64,000 bases of DNA, from NCBI GenBank assembly GCA_016702415.1, contig JADJEA010000024.1:372001-436000 (forward strand), written 5' to 3'. The stretch is from Nostocoides sp. (lineage in GTDB: Bacteria; Actinomycetota; Actinomycetes; Actinomycetales; Dermatophilaceae). Under the pieces are notes generated by a model. The model saw only the letters and a program-made list of their open reading frames with translations. It did no database searches and was not told the origin of the DNA. Below, piece by piece: positions 47,185 through 57,951 of this stretch (positions within the stretch are counted from its first letter, which is position 1; each line of letters starts with the position of its first letter). The position numbers were made by a program, and so were the translations under genes.

Positions 47185-48348
47185 ATGCAAGCGGATGTGC
47201 GCACCCATGTCCTGGCCCTCGACGGCGCGCGGCTGGTCGCCGCCGCCCTCGTGGTCCTGACGCATGCCGCCTTTCTCAGTGGCGCCGTCAATTCCGCCGG
47301 GTTATGGGGTCATCTGATGGGTCGCGGCGATTTCGGTGTCGCCATCTTTTTCGTGCTCTCCGGATATCTCCTCCACCGCGGGTTGGTGCGGGACCCGCGG
47401 TCGTTGTCCACGCAGCACCTTCGGACGTATGCCGTGCGGCGCGCCGCCCGCATCCTCCCGGCGTACTGGCTCGTCCTGGCCGTCGTCGCTATCGCCACCG
47501 GGCCGTCGGCCCGCGATCTGCTCCTCCATGCCCTCACCCTGCAGATCTATGTCCACCACAGCCTGATCCCGGCCTTCTCCCAGTCGTGGAGCATCGCCAC
47601 CGAAGTCTCCTTCTATGCCGTCCTCCCGCTGCTCGCCCTCGCGCTCGCGGCGGCGCGCCGCCGCAACCCGGACCTGCCCGTCTCGATCCTCACGGCTTTC
47701 CTCCCCGTCGGCGTGGCGCTGACGTGGTTGGCCAGTTCGGCTGACCTCCTCCACGACATCCCCTACGAGCGCTGGCTCCCGGCGCGCAGCGCGAGTTTCG
47801 CCCTCGGGATGTTCCTGGCCGAGGTCGTGGCCCGGCCGAGCCACCCGGTGAGCCGACGGCTCGCCGCGTGGGCCGCGCGGCCCGGGCCGGTGCTGGCACT
47901 GGGCGGGGCGGCATACCTCCTGGCGACGACGCCGGTCGCGGGGCGGCTCACCCTCGGGACCGTCAGCGGGGGCCGACTCGCGGTCAAGATGGTCCTCTCA
48001 TGTGTCGTCGCGCTCGCCGTCCTGCTGCCACTCGTCCTCGGCGGTGACAACCCGTGGCGGCGCGCTCTCGGACATCCGGTGTGCGCGGGACTGGGACGGA
48101 TCAGCTACGGGATCTTCCTGTGGCATGTCCCGGTCTTCACCCTGTTGTATGCCGTGTCCGGACTCGAGGAGTTCAGCGGCGGGCTGGTGCCCCTGCTCGC
48201 CCTCGGGGTCCCGCTGACCCTCCTCCTGGGCGCCCTGACGTATGTCGCGGTCGAGCGCCCGGTCATCGCCTGGGCGCACGCTCGCGGCCAGGAGCAGCGC
48301 CGCGAGGCAGAGGCACCGCGTGACCCGCTCGAGCGTGGGCGGGCCTGA
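47185..48348 (+). CDS. acyltransferase 3 family membrane protein
   Basis: Multi-helix membrane O-acyltransferase of 387 residues. Family signatures are the N-terminal LDGARLVAAALVVLTHAAFL with the catalytic-type histidine, FGVAIFFVLSGYLLHRGLV, the RRAARILPAYWL arginine motif, QSWSIATEVSFYAVLPLLALAL, and GRISYGIFLWHVPVF near the end; about ten helices. It likely acylates an envelope sugar. ATG 47185 is selected over TTG 47176. It diverges from DUF3068 and is convergent with aftD, whose open frame runs into the last 350 bp of this gene on the other strand. Confidence 0.9.
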   Translation: MQADVRTHVLALDGARLVAAALVVLTHAAFLSGAVNSAGLWGHLMGRGDFGVAIFFVLSGYLLHRGLVRDPRSLSTQHLRTYAVRRAARILPAYWLVLAVVAIATGPSARDLLLHALTLQIYVHHSLIPAFSQSWSIATEVSFYAVLPLLALALAAARRRNPDLPVSILTAFLPVGVALTWLASSADLLHDIPYERWLPARSASFALGMFLAEVVARPSHPVSRRLAAWAARPGPVLALGGAAYLLATTPVAGRLTLGTVSGGRLAVKMVLSCVVALAVLLPLVLGGDNPWRRALGHPVCAGLGRISYGIFLWHVPVFTLLYAVSGLEEFSGGLVPLLALGVPLTLLLGALTYVAVERPVIAWAHARGQEQRREAEAPRDPLERGRA

Positions 48349-51300
48349 CCCGCCCCCGCTGCCGAACACCGCCTGCGCCGCTGCGGCCACCAGGACCAGC
48401 ACGGCCACCGCCGCCGGGATCACCGACCCGGGCCGACGTATGCCGATCCCGCCGCGCCCGGTCAGCCCACCTTCCCCGGTCACCCTGCCTCGCCCGGTCA
48501 CCCCGCCTCGCCCGGTCACCCCGCCTCGCCCGGTCACCCCGCCTCGCCCGGTCACCCCGCCGTCGTCGCGGCCGGCCAGCGCCACACCGTCCAGCGCCAC
48601 ACCGGCCAGTACCGCTGCGGCCACAACCGCGCCGGCCGGTCCGGCCAGGACGACCCCAGCCGCCAGCGTCCCGAGGACGAGCCCGAGATGCGCGGCGCGC
48701 CCGCGGAAGATCGCGTGGCCGGTGGCGGGCGGGACGACACGCGGCCGCCCGCCCGGGACCAGGAGGGTGAGCAGGACCAGGCCCGCCAGGACCGCGCCGA
48801 CGAGGAGCGCGAGGCGATAGGGCCGGTCGGGGGCGAAATCGACGACGAGGTGTCCGGCGACCCCCGCCGGGACGACGAACGCTTGGCGGAAGCCGTCCAC
48901 GGTCATCGGCGCCAGCGACACGCCCGCCACCGTGGCCCGCCAGCCGGGGTTGGCGTTCTGGAGGGTCGCGAGGATGCGCTCCGGCCCGGCGGTCAGGTCC
49001 GCGTCGAGCCGCCCACCCGCGGACCGGCTCGCCGCGACGCTGGTCATAGCGGCCGAACTTCCCACGGCAACAACCGAATCCGGTTTCAGGACGATCGTCG
49101 CAGGGCTCAGTTGCGACCACCGGCCCAGGCTGATCGTCACCGGCGCGCCGCCGGCGGGCAGGATGACGGGGCCGCACGCCCGCCACCGCAGCGCCCCCTC
49201 GCCACGCAGCGCGGCCCGGCTGCCGCTGACCGAGGTCGGGATCGACCGGCCGTCGACGATCAAGTCCGGCCCGGTGCCGCACCCCGCCTGCACGCTGTCG
49301 GCGACGGGCGGCAGGTCGAGGCCCTCGACATCGAGGCTGGACATGGCCAGGCCCTGAAGCGGCCGGCTCCCGGCGTCGGGGAGGAAGCGCAGCGTCAGGC
49401 GCGACGTGGGGCGGGCCGCCAGGTGGAGCACCCCGTCCCGCCCGAGCGTGGCGAACTCCCGGTCCCCGTCACGGTCGACCTCGACGGTCAGGCCCGCATT
49501 TCGCCGGACCCAGTCGCCACGCGCGACCACCGTGAGGTCGCCGAGGCGCCGCGGTTGGGGGACGGCGAGGGTGATCGTGGGGTGGGAGTCGGTGGCCGCC
49601 GGGCTCCACGCCGTCGCGGGATCGGCGTCGACGAGCGCCTCCGGCGCGGTGGCCAGCCCGATCGTTCGCCGGCTGCTCGTGGTCACCTCGACCTCGGGCC
49701 TGGACAGGAGGGGGGAGGCGTGGAGGGGGTCGGCCCGGAGGAGGCCGTCCGCGGCATACGTCCCCGGCGTCGCCCGGGTGACGACGCGCCGCAGGATTCC
49801 GGTCTCCTCGGCGGCCCGGACGCGGGCGTCGGGGAGGCAGGCGAGTTCCGAGCCCGTGGAGACGCACCCGTCGAACGCGGACGGGTCCCGGCCGAGGACG
49901 ATCCCCGCGGTGGTGCCGGCGGTCCGCGGGGCGGGGGTGGCGACGGACTCCGTCGGGGCGAGGTCGTCGATCACGACCTCGGCCAGACCAGTCGTCACCC
50001 CGGCGGGGTCGCCCCAGGTCGTCGCGAGGATCTCGATGCGCAGGTCGGCTCCGGTGGCGCGGGGCACGGCGACGGTCTGAGGGCGGCTCGCGGGGTCGAG
50101 CGTCGTGTCCGCCGAGGCACCCCCGAGCGACACCCGGATTCGGGTCGGTGCCGCCACCCCCACGGACGTCCCAGAGCCCGCCGGCGGCTGGCGTCACCAC
50201 GAGGCGGCCGACGCCTCGGGACGCGGTGAAGCGGACGGTCAGGGCCGGATGGGCCTGGTGATCCGTGAGCCAGGCGGTGCGCGGATCGCCGTCCAGGGCG
50301 GCATAGGGCCGATCGGCGGGACGGATGCCGGCCAGGGAGTTGGTGTCGGAGAGTGCCGAGGTCGCGCTCACCCCCGCGATCTGCCCGTATGCCGTGACCG
50401 ACCGCAGCCGTGGATCCGACCACGGGAGGTAGTCGGGTGCCGTCCGCGCCTCCGCCGCGGTCAAGCCGCGGCTCGCATCCTGGCCGCGGGTCGCGCCGAA
50501 GAAGCGGTGGCGGGCGCGCAGGGTGTCGGTCTCGATGCGGGCGTTGGCGTTGGCGTCGGCGGCAGAGGCGTCGGCGGCGGGGACGTCGCCGTCGAAGACG
50601 ACTGGGCCCGCGACCAGCCCGGCGTCCCGCAGCGTCGGCAGCGCCTCGCTGGCCCCGGAGACGACGGGAAGCGCCGGCGCGGGGATGAGCGTCAGGGGCG
50701 TCGTCGCCCCGCCGTCGAGGGCGAAGATCTCCACGGGCGCAACGGGACTCCCGGTGGCGTCGGCGACCGGACTGCCGAAGGCGGCGACCCGGCGCACGGT
50801 CGGGGTGCTCAGGAGGGCAGAGCGGGCGACCGCCACCGGCGGCCCACCGGTGACGTCGGTGTCCAGGTCGTTGCGCAGGACGACATAGCCGATCCCGACC
50901 GATCTCAGCGCCGCCGTCGCCCCCTGGAGGTCGCCGCCGGTCTGGGCGCGGCGCTCGATCTCGTCGAGGAATCGGATCGTCCCGGCGGGGGTCAGCGGGA
51001 CGGCGTCGCGCACGGCATACGGCGCCGACGTCAGCGCGCGCAGGGGTTCGTCGATCGTTCTCCCCCACGTGTATTCGCCGAAACTCGAGGACGGCAGCAG
51101 GAGCGCGCCGCCCCCGCCCGCATGGGCGTCGAGCCACGCTCCGGCCTGAACCCAGTAGCCCGGCATCGCGGCGAAGGTCCCGCGCGTGGCCAGCGATCCG
51201 CTCATCGCCGGTGCCGCGACGAGGAGGATCGCCAGTCCGACCACGAACCGGAGAGGACGCGTCAGGATGCTCCATCGCCGGAGGGCGAGGCCGTTGGCAC

Positions 51301-52489
51301 TGGCGCCCAGCCGGACCAGCCCGACGACCAGAGGCAGCCGGATCAGGGGATCGGCCTTGTGGACATTGCGGAACGGGGCCAGCGGCCCGTCGAGGAGGTG
51401 CTGGGCGGTGCTCGACAGCGGCGAGCCGAGCGGGCCGGTGTGGGGGATGGCGACGAAGGCCAGCCCGACGCCAAGGCAGAGCAGGAGGAAACGCCGGTGC
51501 CGGCTCGGAAGGGCCAGGCCGGCCAGGCCGAGGCCGCCGAGCAGGGCGCTCGCGACGACGATCGCCGGATCGCTCGCGATCGCCCAGCCCGCCGGCCACC
51601 ACGCTCCCCCCGGGACGATGAGGTGCCCGAGCCAGTGGGTCGTGCCCTTGACGACGTCGAGGAGCCCGACCGGGCCGGTGACCATCGCCGCCGTCTCGAT
51701 CCATCCGAGGAATGGGGGCGAATAGCGTCCGAGGACCAGGAGAGGACCGAGCCACCACGCGCTCGCGGCGAGAACCAGCGCGATCCACCACCAGGTCAGG
51801 CCGGCCCGCCACCACCGCGAGCGGGAGATCAGCCAGAGGCCAGCCGGGGCGGCGGCGAACACGGTTGCCGTCGCATTGACGCCGCCGCATCCGAGCACGG
51901 CGAGGGCGGACCAGGCCGCGGCGCGGCGGGGCGGGATCCGGCCAGCGGTGGCGCGCACCAGCGGGAGGAGGATCAGCGGGGCGAGCAGTTGGGCCTGGGC
52001 CTCCGGTGAGATCGCCCCCATCGTCGAGAGGACCCGGGGCGCGAGGGTGTAGGCGAGGGCACCGAGGTGCGCCCAGACCGCGGGGGTATGCCGTTGTCCC
52101 CCGCCGAGGTCGAGCGCCCGCAGGAGGGCGAGAGACCCGAGGTATCCGGCGGTGAGCAAGGCCGACCACCACAGCCGCTGGACGATCCACACCGGTGCCA
52201 CCGCGGAGCCGAGGGCGAAGAAGGGGCCCATCGGGAAGAGATAGCCGTACCCCTGGTTCTGGAGCATCCCCCACGTCACCTGGGGGTCCCACAGATGGAG
52301 CGCCCGCCGCATCAGGCCCCAGGCGTCGACATAGAGGTCGTTCTTGGTGTCCTCACCGATGCGGCCCGCCGGTGTCGACCAGGCGACGCTCCAGACGACG
52401 AACAGCCCGGCGAGAGTGGCCAACGAGAGGCGCGGCAGGGGTCGGCCCCGCCGGGACGCGTGATCCGTCAGGGCCGGACGGGAGCGCAC
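47998..52489 (-). CDS. aftD: AftD-type arabinofuranosyltransferase, DUF3367 (apparent frameshift, uncertain 3' end)
   Basis: Very large GT-C glycosyltransferase. The N-terminal half has about 11 helices with GEDTKNDLYVDAWGLMRRALHLWDP (acidic catalytic loop), NQGYGYLFPMGPFFALG and FRNVHKADPLIRLPL, then extracytoplasmic carbohydrate-binding-like domains (GDPRTAWLTDHQAHPALTVRF; DADPATAWSPAATDSHPTITL) and C-terminal helices. The frame breaks in the CCCCC run at 50157-50161; dropping one base joins GGLWDVR to VAAPTRIRVSLGGASADTT. The C-terminal frame stays open to 47998, 351 bp into the convergent acyltransferase; the true stop may be nearer 48350 if a further indel is hidden. An 18-bp repeat array lies inside. 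Total length near 1400 residues fits AftD. Confidence 0.85.
48457..48564. repeat. six 18-bp tandem repeats inside aftD
   Basis: Six units of CCCGGTCACCCCGCCTCG run head to tail, three exact in the middle and the outer ones slightly changed. On the minus strand they encode a GRGGVT hexapeptide repeat in the loop between the last two hydrophobic segments of AftD. Confidence 0.92.
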
Positions 52490-52618
52490 CGGGTCACCGT
52501 GCCGTAACGTTCCGACTGGCCAGGGTGCACGGCCGCCATGCTACTTGCGAGGGCGGCGCGCCTCGTCGGTCGCCGCCCCCCCGATGTCCGCTTCCACCAG
52601 CCCTGAGGATCACCCGCG

Positions 52619-53841
52619 TTGTCGCGCAATATCCGCATTCTAATCCTCACCTGGCGCGACCAGCACCACCCCGAGGCGGGCGGGGCGGAGAAGTACCTAG
52701 CCGAGGTCGCGGAGGGCCTCGCGCGACGCGGACATCAGGTGACCATCAGGACGGCGACCTATCCCGGGGCCGTGCCCGACGAGGTCGTCCGCGGGGTGGC
52801 CTACTCGCGGCGCGGCGGGCGCTACGGGGTGTTCCCGAGGGCGCTGGCCTCCCGTCTGGCCGGGCGACTGCGTGCCGATGTCGTCGTCGACATCCAGAAC
52901 GGGGTCCCTTTCCTCTCGCCACTGGTCGGCCGCGGGCGGGTCGTCAACCTCGTCCACCACGTCCACAAGGAGCAGTGGCCCGTCGTTCTCGGCCCCCGGG
53001 CAGCCGGCGTGGGTTGGTGGCTGGAGTCGCGGGTCGCGCCGCGGGTGTATCGGCATACGGACTATGTCGCGGTCTCCCCCTCGACGCGCACCGAACTCGC
53101 GGGTCTGGGCGTCGACCCCGCCCGGACCACGGTCATCCACAACGGGACCGACGTCGTGCGCGACGAGCAGATCGAACGCTCCCCACCCCGCTGGTGGCCG
53201 TCCTGGGTCGCCTGGTCCCCCACAAACGCATCGAACTCGCCATCGACGCGGTCGCCGCGTTAGCAGCGCAGCGGCCGGGCCTGCGCCTGCTCGTCATCGG
53301 GTCGGGCTGGTGGGCACCCTCCCTGCGTGAGTATGCCGAGGCCCACGGCGCCGCGGACCTGGTCACCTTCACCGACCACGTCTCCGAGGCGGAGAAGCAC
53401 CGGCTCTTGGCGCAGGCCTGGGTCCTGGCGATCCCGTCGCTGAAGGAGGGGTGGGGTCTGGTCGTCGTCGAGGCTGGCGTTCACGGGACCCCGGCGGTCG
53501 GCTTCCGGCGTGCCGGTGGGCTGCAGGACTCGATCCGCGACGGGGAGACGGGATTGCTGTGCGACGAGGGCGGGGCCGCCTTCACCGGCGCTCTCGCCCG
53601 ACTCCTGGACGACGCCGAGTTGAGAGCGAGGATGGAGGTCGCGGTCCAGGACTGGGTGGCGAGGTTCCGGTGGGCTCAAACGGTGGACGCGTGGGAGCGG
53701 CTGCTGCTCGCTGCGGCGGACGGAGAGGCGATGTCCGCCGACACGCTCGCTGAGGACGCGGTGGCTGAATGCGGGGCGGCTGAGGACGCGGCGGATGGGA
53801 TCGACGAGCGCTTCGGTTCGTGGATCCGCGGGGAAAAATGA
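52619..53841 (+). CDS. GT4-family glycosyltransferase (apparent frameshift)
   Basis: GT-B retaining glycosyltransferase of about 407 residues. The N-terminal acceptor domain reads IRILILTWRDQHHPEAGGAEKYLAEVAEGLARRGHQVT, then ADVVVDIQNGVPFLSPL and VSPSTRTELAGLGVDPARTTVIHNGTD. After VRDEQIE the frame changes; the donor domain LVAVLGRLVPHKRIELAIDAVAAL with HRLLAQAWVLAIPSLKEGWGLVVVEAGVHGTPAVGF (the E-x7-E motif) continues to 53841. One missing C in CCCC at 53186-53189 restores PPLVAVLGR. TTG 52619 follows TGAGGAT; no ATG fits. It diverges from aftD. The sugar transferred is unknown. Confidence 0.87.
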
Positions 53842-53892
53842 GGCGTGTCAGCCCGGAGGGCCGCACGCCAGGTCGCGCCGGGGCGCGGAGGA

Positions 53893-54033
53893 CTACTTCG
53901 AGTCGTATTGCGCGAGGTTCGCCGGTGTCTGGTTCGGGGTCGGGGTGATCGCGTTGACCCCTCCGATGATCGCGAACAGCGCGAGGATCACACCGCCGAC
54001 GAAGGAAGCGGCGCCCGTGGTCCGAGGATTCAT
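53893..54033 (-). CDS. DUF2613 small membrane protein
   Basis: A 46-residue peptide with one transmembrane helix (ASFVGGVILALFAIIGGVNAITP) and the DUF2613-type tail TPNQTPANLAQYDSK. In Mycobacterium tuberculosis, as I recall, a protein of this family (Rv0236A) is encoded beside aftD (Rv0236c), which is also the case here within 1.5 kb. TACTCT sits 6 nt upstream of the ATG and no ribosome site is visible, so a leaderless mRNA is likely. Function unknown. Confidence 0.85.
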   Translation of the reverse strand: MNPRTTGAASFVGGVILALFAIIGGVNAITPTPNQTPANLAQYDSK

Positions 54034-54062
54034 GACCGCAGAGTAGCAAACCCTTTGCGCGT

Positions 54063-55834
54063 TCACCCATTTCGACGCGTGGTCAGATTGCGCCGCATCG
54101 CGCGCACCATCGCGGCCACGCCGAGACCGCACCACGTGGCCCCGGTGACCAGCCACCCGGTCACCAGCGGGGCAGCGACCGGGACCTGACCGCTCACCGC
54201 TACCGCCCCCAGGTCGTATGCCGTTCCGCTCGCCCCCGTGGACACCACCCGTCCCGGTGGCCGAGCCGGTGGCCGAGCCGACGCGGCCCCCGATGCGGTG
54301 TCGGCGAGATCGGTCTCGACGAAGAGGTAGCGCACCCCGGCCCGGCGCAGCGCGGTGACCGGGTCGGCGCCGGCGGCGATGGCGCGGGTGACGGCGGCCG
54401 CCCGCGGGTCCTCCCCGGCGATCCACCCCTCGCGGGTCGGGAGGGCGTCGTTGAACAGGACTTGTTGGTCGACGATGCGCGGGGCGAGGGTCAGGCAGAT
54501 GCGCCCGCCGTTCCAGGGATAGCGCCGGTATTGGTTCCAGGGGAGCACCCCGACCAGGCCCGGGTCGGCCGCCGAGAGCGCCGCGGCGGTGGCGCGATAG
54601 TCGGCCGGGGTCGCGTGCGCGCTCAGCCACCCGCCCAGTCCCCAGGCGATCCGGGGTTGCAGGGCGACCGGGACCAGGAGGGCGACGATGCCGGCGACGG
54701 GGGCGATGCCGGCGAGCCAGGGCGCCCGGGCGCGGCGCGCCGCCGCATCGCCCGCGCTGAGCGGTCGAGTCGCCGCGAGGCGGTCCACCGCGACCCCCGC
54801 GGCGAGGGCGAGGAGGAGCACCCACGGGGCGAGGAGCTTCTGCGAATCCCGCAGCACCCCTCCCCCAGGAAGGTGGACCACGAGAAAGTCCCATCCCCCA
54901 CGCAGCCCGGGGAGGGCGCTGGCGGCGACGGCGGCGAAGGCGACGAGAGCGGCATACAGGAGGCGGCGCAGCCGGGTGCGCCAGAGGAGCGGGACACCGG
55001 CGAGGAGCGCGAGGACGGCGAAGGCGGTGACCAACAGGCCCGCGGGTGCCGAGCCGCGGACGAAATGTGCGGCGGCATTCCACATCCCCCGCCGGCGATC
55101 AAGGACACCACCGTGGGTCCCGGGACGTCGGCACGGGGCGCGAACGCCTCCGCACCGGACGGGTCGCCGCTGACCCCGGCCACCAGCGAGGGCAGCGCCC
55201 AGACGGCGACCAGGCCGGCGCCGGTCAGGCAGACGAGCGCGAGGCGACGCGCCCCATCCCGGCCCCGCCCCGCGATGGCGGCCAAGGCGAACGGGAGCGC
55301 GACGACGAGCCCGTTGGCGCCGCCGAGGGACCCCGCGGCCAGGCACCCGGTCACCCCGAGCATCGCCGGGGCGGCCGGCCCCCTGCCGAGGGCGGTGAGC
55401 GCGAGCCAGGAGAGCACGGCATACCCGAGGAGGATCGTCCACTGGCCGATGGCGAGGCGTTCGGCGACGAAGGGATTCCAGATGGCGACGACGGCCGCCA
55501 CGGTCTGGCCCGTGATCCCGACCGGGGTATGCCGCCGCAGCAGGGCCACCGGACCCAGCGCGGCGGCGAGGAGGATCGCGGCGAGGATGAGGATCTGGGC
55601 GACACCCGCCCCGACGAGTTGCCCCAGTGCCACCGCGGCGGCATCGCTGGGCACGGCCCGGGGGGCGGGTGTGCCGACGCCGAGCGTGAACGGGGTCCAC
55701 AGCGGCACCGGCGACCACGGCATGTCGTAGGCGAGAACCGTCCCGCCGCGGGCGGCGGGCGCGAGGATGAGCGCGACGAGGACGAGCGCCACGATCTCGG
55801 GGACCCGTTGGCCGGTCCGCGACCGCGTCGACAT
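54063..55834 (-). CDS. large membrane protein, GT-C-like (apparent frameshift)
   Basis: About 590 residues with roughly twelve hydrophobic helices, no confident family. N-terminal part (STRSRTGQRVPEIVALVLVALI, LAYDMPWSPVPLWTPFTLG, WNPFVAERLAIGQWTILLGYAVLSW) is in one frame; after SLIAGGG the sequence MWNAAAHFVRGSAPAGLLVTAF and onward is in another. One missing G in a five-base run at 55086-55090 fixes this. The motif VLRDSQKLLAPWVLLLALAAG resembles the loop of AftD-like GT-C enzymes, and the C-terminal extracytoplasmic part (LPWNQYRRYPWNGG, RRAGVRYLFVE) also recalls them. I infer a lipid-linked-sugar glycosyltransferase; it is comparable in position to M. tuberculosis Rv0226c. Confidence 0.72.
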
Positions 55835-56029
55835 GCCGAGCAGCGTGCCACAATCGAGCGCCGCGGATTCGTCCCACCGCCGAGTGCGGTCCCGCCGGCG
55901 ACCCACCCGAGCCCCTCCCGTCCACGATCCTCTCCAGCACCGACCCCGCCACCGCCGACCCCGCCACCGCCGACCCCCGTCACCACCGACCCGCCAGGAT
56001 CGGGCCCAGCCACCCTAGGAGCCGCACCG

Positions 56030-56770
56030 ATGGACCCCGTCGCCACCGAGGGCTCGCGGATGGCCTGCGAGGATGCCTTCGAGGCGGTCTGGTCCCGCGC
56101 CCGCGGATACCGGGGGTGGCTGACCGAGGGACAGGCGCGGCTGTTGTTCTCGTGCGCACTGGGGGCGCCGCAGCCGGCGCGGATCCTCGAGATCGGCAGC
56201 TACGAGGGACGCAGCACGGTGGTCCTCGCCACGGCGATCGCCGGCACGGATGGCTCGGTCGTCGCGGTCGATCCCTTCGTCGACGACTGGAAGTACGGCT
56301 CCCCCACGACCCGGAGGTCGTTCGAGGCGCACATCGCGCAGGCGGGGGTCGATGGTCATGTCCAGCTCATCGCGGACTACTCGACCGCGGTGCGCCCGGG
56401 CTGGTCGGCCCCGCTCGATGTGCTCTTCATCGACGGCAAACACGATGTCGTCACCGTCCTTGACGATCTGCGGTGGGCCCGCCACGTGCGGACCGGGGGC
56501 GTCGTGCTGGTCCACGACTGTTTCTCGTCCGTCGGGGTGACGCTGGGGGTGCTCTCGCTCCTGCGGCCGGGATCGCGCTTGCGGTATGCCGACCGGTCCG
56601 GTTCCCTGGCGCGCTTCGAGGTCGGCTCGGTCGGTTTGGTTGACCGGGGGCGCCTGCTGGCCCAGTTGCCGTGGTGGCTGCGCAATCTCGCGCTCAAACT
56701 CCTCCTCCGCGCCCGCCTCGGTGGGGTGGCTCGACGGCTGGGGCACGACTCGCCCTATGACCCCTACTGA
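56030..56770 (+). CDS. class I SAM-dependent methyltransferase (Methyltransf_24 type)
   Basis: 246-residue methyltransferase with ARILEIGSYEGRSTVVLATAI (motif I), GSVVAVDPFVDDW (motif II) and LDVLFIDGKHDVVTVLDDLRWARHVRTGGVVLVHDCFSSVGVTLG, the pattern of CmcI-like and sugar O-methyltransferases in glycan clusters. The C-terminus is basic and hydrophobic (LLAQLPWWLRNLALKLLLRARLGG), perhaps for membrane association. ATG 56030 follows TAGGAG at good spacing; longer open sequence upstream is Pro-rich and not coding. It diverges from the GT-C-like gene and shares a resemblance with the methyltransferase at 62591. Confidence 0.85.
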   Translation: MDPVATEGSRMACEDAFEAVWSRARGYRGWLTEGQARLLFSCALGAPQPARILEIGSYEGRSTVVLATAIAGTDGSVVAVDPFVDDWKYGSPTTRRSFEAHIAQAGVDGHVQLIADYSTAVRPGWSAPLDVLFIDGKHDVVTVLDDLRWARHVRTGGVVLVHDCFSSVGVTLGVLSLLRPGSRLRYADRSGSLARFEVGSVGLVDRGRLLAQLPWWLRNLALKLLLRARLGGVARRLGHDSPYDPY

Positions 56771-56803
56771 GGGCAGCGCGCCCTTGTGACGCCAGCGCTG
56801 GCG

Positions 56804-57367
56804 TCAGCTGGACCGCGCGAGAGCTCCCGGCCCGGCGGGAGCATCGCCGAGCAGGACCTCGACCGCGGCGGCCAGATCGGGGACGTCGACGCCGAGCAGC
56901 AGCGTCCGCATCCCGAGGCCGCGGGCCGGGGCGATATCGCTCGGCATGTCGCCGACCATCGCGCACCGGTGCGCCCGGGCCCACGGGGCGTCGGCGAGGG
57001 CGGCGCGGAACAATCCGTCGGCGGGTTTGCGGCATACGCACTCGCCATGGTCGTGGGGGCAGACATAGGTCGCGTCGAGGTGGGCCCCCTCGGCGGCGAG
57101 CAGGTCTGCGAGCCGCCCGGTCACCGCGTCGTAGGCCGCCCGGGTCAACCGGCCCGTCGCCAGGCCGCGCTGGTTGGTCACGACGACGACGCGGGCGCCG
57201 CTGGCGTTGAGCCGGGCCACCGCCGCCCCGGCACCGGGAAGGAGGAGCATCCGCTCGGGATCGTCGACATAGCCGTCGGGCACGCGGACATTGACCGTCC
57301 CGTCCCGGTCGAGGAAGACGATGTCGTATGCCGACCCCTCCGATTCCGCTGCCGGAGAAGGGATCAC
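56804..57367 (-). CDS. gmhB: D-glycero-D-manno-heptose 1,7-bisphosphate 7-phosphatase
   Basis: HAD-superfamily phosphatase that removes the 7-phosphate of heptose bisphosphate. The 187-residue protein has the nucleophile motif FLDRDGTVNVRVPDGYV, VVTNQRGLATGRL, the GmhB zinc loop CPHDHGECVCRKPADGL (Cys-x-His ... Cys-x-Cys) and the final acidic motif MVGDMPSDIAPARG. I chose GTG 57367, which overlaps the gmhA stop by 4 bp like other junctions of this operon; a GTG at 57412 is in frame but lies inside gmhA. Last gene of hddC-hddA-gmhA-gmhB. Confidence 0.88.
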   Translation of the reverse strand: MIPSPAAESEGSAYDIVFLDRDGTVNVRVPDGYVDDPERMLLLPGAGAAVARLNASGARVVVVTNQRGLATGRLTRAAYDAVTGRLADLLAAEGAHLDATYVCPHDHGECVCRKPADGLFRAALADAPWARAHRCAMVGDMPSDIAPARGLGMRTLLLGVDVPDLAAAVEVLLGDAPAGPGALARSS

Positions 57368-57951
57368 CGGTTCCACACGTGATCGACCGCCTCGCACCAG
57401 GAGTGCGTCCACACCAGATGCACCTCCTGGATGCGGGGGGTGTAGTCCGAGGGCGCGATGAGGACGTGGTCGGCGTGCGCGGTCAACCGGCCGCCCCGTG
57501 CCCCGGTCAAGGCGATCGTGACCAGACCCAGCTCACGCGCCCGGTCGAGCGCTCGGAGGATATTGGCCGACCCCCCGCTCGTCGACATCGCGATGAGGAC
57601 GTCGCCGGCTCGTCCGTGAGCCTGCACCCCGCGCTCGAAGACCTGCTCGAACCCGTAGTCGTTACCGATCGCCGTGATCGCGGTCGAGGATTCGGCCAGG
57701 CTCATCGCCGGCAGCGGCACCCGGTCGCGGACGCACCGCCCCGCGAACTCCGCCGCGACATGCGACGACATCGACGCGCTGCCCCCATTGCCGCAGACGA
57801 GGACCTTGTTCCCGGCGGCGAGGGCGGCCAGCACGGCCTCACCCGCACGGTCGACCGCCTCGACCAGCGCCGGGTCGGCGAGAGCGACGGCGAGGGCCGC
57901 CCAGTCCGCCCGGGCGGCGCCGTGGTGGTGCGCGATCTCGGGGGTCGTCAT
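57364..57951 (-). CDS. gmhA: sedoheptulose 7-phosphate isomerase
   Basis: First enzyme of heptose synthesis, converting sedoheptulose 7-phosphate to D-glycero-D-manno-heptose 7-phosphate. The 195-residue SIS-domain protein has VLVCGNGGSASMSSHVAAEFAGR, the AITAIGNDYGFEQVFERGVQAHG segment, LIAMSTSGGSANILRAL, and the C-terminal PRIQEVHLVWTHSWCEAVD with the conserved E-x2-H. Its substrate is made by the transketolase/transaldolase pathway encoded at 2.3-5.8 kb. ATG 57951 overlaps the hddA stop by 4 bp. Confidence 0.9.
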   Translation of the reverse strand: MTTPEIAHHHGAARADWAALAVALADPALVEAVDRAGEAVLAALAAGNKVLVCGNGGSASMSSHVAAEFAGRCVRDRVPLPAMSLAESSTAITAIGNDYGFEQVFERGVQAHGRAGDVLIAMSTSGGSANILRALDRARELGLVTIALTGARGGRLTAHADHVLIAPSDYTPRIQEVHLVWTHSWCEAVDHVWNR

